The notes under the pieces were generated by a model. That model saw only the letters and a program-made list of their open reading frames with translations, ran no database searches and was not told where the DNA came from. The position numbers and the translations under genes are program-made. Below, in pieces: positions 61,893-64,000 of a stretch of 64,000 nucleotides of DNA (the stretch's first letter is position 1; every line of letters starts with the position of its first letter). The stretch is from NCBI RefSeq assembly GCF_016427555.1, contig NZ_JAELVS010000005.1, positions 1-64,000 of the forward strand, given 5' to 3'. The stretch comes from Marinobacter litoralis (lineage in GTDB: Bacteria > Pseudomonadota > Gammaproteobacteria > Pseudomonadales > Oleiphilaceae).

Positions 61893-62068
61893 TCAGCCGT
61901 GAGATTAAAGCACAAAGGGCCGTTTTGCCCGTGAACTTTATGAACTTAATGGCCTTTAGGTTTTTTAAAGGCAATACGCTCACAAACTTTTTAGCAAAAT
62001 GACCAGCTTTTAATCTACAACAAGAGCTCCTCCGGAGTGCCGAAAACAACAATCGAAGGACCACATTC

Positions 62069-63046
62069 ATGTTTATCAAACGAACCCTGAGTTTCGCAGC
62101 AGCAGCCGCTTTCAGCATGTCCGCCATGGCTTGGCAGCCTTCCGGCAAAGTCGAATGTCTGGCGCCAGCCGATCCGGGCGGCGGCTGGGACTTTACCTGC
62201 CGCAGTGTTGGCAACGTAATGCAGTCACTCAAGCTGGTCGAAGGCACGGTACAGACGATCAATATGGCTGGTGCCGGAGGAGGCGTTGCCTACGCCCACA
62301 CGGTCAGCAAACGTAACAAAGACGACAAACTTATCGTAGCGGCTTCAACGGCCACCACCACTCGCCTTGCACAAAAGCAATTCCCCGGTCTGGATGCCGA
62401 TATGGTGAAGTGGGTCGGTGCATTGGGCGCAGATTACGGCATCATTGCCGTGGGCAAGAACTCTCCTTATAAAACCCTGAACGAGCTGTTTGAAGCCAGC
62501 AAGGCAAATCCTCGTTCGGTTAAATTCTCCGGCGGCAGCGCCCGTGGCGGCTGGGATCACCTGAAGGTCCTGATTGCCGCGAAGGCGGCCGGGGTCGAGA
62601 ACCTGCCGTCTATCCCCTATCTGTCGTACAACAACGGCGGCGAAGCGATGACCCAGGTAGTGGGTGGGCAAGTTGATGCCTTTACCGGCGACATCTCCGA
62701 GGCGACCGGCTTTATGGAATCCGGCGATTTACGGGTACTGGCGGTACTATCTGAAGAGCGCCTGCCGGGTGAGTTCAGCGACATTCCCACCGCCCGAGAG
62801 CAAGGCATTGATGCCCTTGGGCCTAACTGGCGCGGTTTTTATATGCCCAAAGGCGCCAGCGATGAAGCCAAGCAATACTGGGTTGAAGCCATCGATACCC
62901 TGTACGCCAGCCCGGAGTGGAAAGAGGTCATGAAGAGCAACGGCCTGATCCCCTTCCATCCGGATGCCGACCAGTTTGAAGACTTCGTCCATCAACAGGT
63001 GCAGGACATCAACAACCTGTCTCGCGAAATCGGGTTGATGAAATGA
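62069..63046 (+). CDS. tctC: Tripartite tricarboxylate transporter binding protein TctC
   Basis: The periplasmic substrate-binding protein of a TTT transporter. Signal peptide (RTLSFAAAAAFSMSAMA), then the mature start WQPSGKVECLAPADPGGGWDFTCR, with the PGGGWD loop that binds carboxylate. The 325-residue length is normal. It is followed by tctB with an ATGA overlap and is divergent from the CitA-like kinase, so expression probably depends on that system. Citrate or a related acid is the likely ligand. Confidence 0.93.
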   Translation: MFIKRTLSFAAAAAFSMSAMAWQPSGKVECLAPADPGGGWDFTCRSVGNVMQSLKLVEGTVQTINMAGAGGGVAYAHTVSKRNKDDKLIVAASTATTTRLAQKQFPGLDADMVKWVGALGADYGIIAVGKNSPYKTLNELFEASKANPRSVKFSGGSARGGWDHLKVLIAAKAAGVENLPSIPYLSYNNGGEAMTQVVGGQVDAFTGDISEATGFMESGDLRVLAVLSEERLPGEFSDIPTAREQGIDALGPNWRGFYMPKGASDEAKQYWVEAIDTLYASPEWKEVMKSNGLIPFHPDADQFEDFVHQQVQDINNLSREIGLMK

Positions 63047-63489
63047 CTGGATTGAATGACCGCTTACTCGGCCTGGGCCTGTTGGTCCTGGCCGTTGCCT
63101 ACGGCTGGGTCGCGCAGCAGTGGCCAGAACCGTTTGGCGGCTCCCATGGCATGGGGCCCGAAACCTTCCCGACCATTTTGTCGTTCATTCTGGTCATTGG
63201 CAGCCTGTACCTGATGGTAAAACCGGATCCGGACACTCCGTGGCCGTGGGGCAAAACCGCTCTGGAACTTCTGTTCTCAGTGATCGTTTTGGTGATCTAC
63301 GCCCTACTCCTGGAACCCTTGGGGTTCGTAATCTCCACTACCCTGACCGTTGGCGCGTTGAGCTGGCGCATGGGCGCCCAGCCACGCAGTGCGTTTCTGA
63401 CCGGCTTAATCAGCGCGGTTGTGGTGTACGGATTGTTTAATTACGGTTTGTCTCTGAGCCTGCCCGCTGGCCTGTTGGAGTTTAGCTAA
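63043..63489 (+). CDS. tctB: TTT transporter small membrane subunit TctB
   Basis: A 148-residue protein with four membrane helices (LLGLGLLVLAVAYGWVAQQW, FPTILSFILVIGSLYLMV, ALELLFSVIVLVIYALLLEPLGF, FLTGLISAVVVYGLFNYGL). It has low sequence conservation but typical size and position between tctC and tctA. The start overlaps tctC (ATGA) and the stop overlaps tctA (TAATG), so all three are coupled. Confidence 0.88.
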   Translation: MTGLNDRLLGLGLLVLAVAYGWVAQQWPEPFGGSHGMGPETFPTILSFILVIGSLYLMVKPDPDTPWPWGKTALELLFSVIVLVIYALLLEPLGFVISTTLTVGALSWRMGAQPRSAFLTGLISAVVVYGLFNYGLSLSLPAGLLEFS

Positions 63490-64000
63490 TGGAAACTCTC
63501 GGATTTTTGATCGACGGGTTTGCGGTGGCTCTCACCCCGTACAACCTTATGTACGCGTTATTCGGCGCTTTTGTCGGAACGTTGATCGGCTGTCTGCCGG
63601 GGCTCGGGCCCGCTAACGGTGTCGCCATCCTTATTCCTCTGGCATTCACGCTGGGATTGCCTCCGGAAACCTCCATGATTCTGCTGACGTCTGTGTACGC
63701 AGGAGCTATGTACGGCGGCCGGATCTCATCAATCCTGCTGAACATCCCAGGCGATGAACCCGCGATGATGACCTGCCTGGACGGTTACCCGATGGCACAG
63801 AAAGGCCGGGCGGCCGATGCCCTGGCAATCTCCGCCATTGCGTCGTTTTCCGGCGGTCTGATCGGCACCATTGGTTTGATCATGCTGGCCCCCGTACTGG
63901 CGAAGTTTGCCCTGACCTTCGGCCCTGCTGAGTACTTTGCGCTGTTCGTACTGGCTTTTGCCACCCTCGGCGGCATCACCGGCAAGAACCCGATGAAAAC
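63489..64000 (+). CDS. tctA: TTT transporter large membrane subunit TctA (partial)
   Basis: The first 170 codons of TctA, cut by the right edge of the window. The reading METLGFLIDGFAVALTPYNL leads to the family signature GCLPGLGPANGVAILIPLAF and then MYGGRISSILLNIPGDEPA, the helix-loop motifs that form the substrate path. Full proteins are about 500 residues. It overlaps the tctB stop by one base. Confidence 0.93.
   Translation, partial: METLGFLIDGFAVALTPYNLMYALFGAFVGTLIGCLPGLGPANGVAILIPLAFTLGLPPETSMILLTSVYAGAMYGGRISSILLNIPGDEPAMMTCLDGYPMAQKGRAADALAISAIASFSGGLIGTIGLIMLAPVLAKFALTFGPAEYFALFVLAFATLGGITGKNPMK

Overview
The window reads as a chromosomal segment of a marine gammaproteobacterium close to Marinobacter. 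This is an inference from the gene families: a WS/DGAT wax-ester synthase coupled to a lipase, a Baeyer-Villiger-type flavin monooxygenase cluster, a BCCT osmolyte carrier, a type II secretion gspN-gspC-gspD operon, class I fumarase, and DUF1302/DUF1329 envelope proteins. No rRNA is present. The only RNA gene seen is a tRNA-Pro(GGG).

Layout. 1-4.4 kb is accessory DNA: the end of an integron-like cassette run (two ORFs, each followed by an attC-like site), then a small tyrosine recombinase flanked by inverted 13-mers, then a GFA protein, a cupin and a divergent mdaB/HxlR pair. A 20-bp direct repeat brackets 1.5-4.3 kb. 4.4-8.1 kb holds gspN-gspC-gspD. 8.1-11.6 kb holds a monooxygenase, a PF10118-type metal-dependent hydrolase and an SDR around a palindromic operator. 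11.8-17.4 kb is housekeeping: groESL with a sigma-32 promoter, fxsA, an SDR, an alkyltransferase-like protein and fumarase. 17.8-25.3 kb holds a VolA-like lipase lipoprotein, a family III CoA-transferase with a divergent AraC regulator, and rmuC.

25.5-29.4 kb carries a retropepsin-like lipoprotein, an inactive transglutaminase fused to a 7TM domain, and an ATP-grasp ligase, tightly coupled. 29.4-32.9 kb has a BCCT transporter divergent from an FMN-binding glutamate-synthase-like protein. 33.1-45.7 kb looks like one metabolic and envelope-transport locus: dehydrogenase, epimerase-type SDR, acyl-CoA ligase, cupin and AraC regulator on the minus strand, then DUF1302, DUF1329, a YCF48-like propeller and an RND/MMPL permease on the plus strand. 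45.8-48.1 kb encodes an octaheme cytochrome with TPRs. 48.1-55.9 kb is a MoxR/DUF58/DUF4381/VWA/VWA-TPR/BatD operon preceded by a sulfatase gene. 56-59.2 kb has a Crp/Fnr-type regulator, an HSL-family lipase and the wax-ester synthase. 59.2-64 kb has a decayed C-terminal fragment of the glutamate-synthase-like gene, tRNA-Pro, a CitA/CitB-like two-component system and tctCBA, the last gene cut by the window edge.

Many neighbours are translationally coupled (ATGA, GTGA or TAATG overlaps), which supports operons for the retropepsin/7TM/ATP-grasp trio, the Bat genes, the lipase/wax synthase pair, the two-component system and tctCBA. Several starts were moved inward to codons with a clear Shine-Dalgarno sequence; each entry says so.
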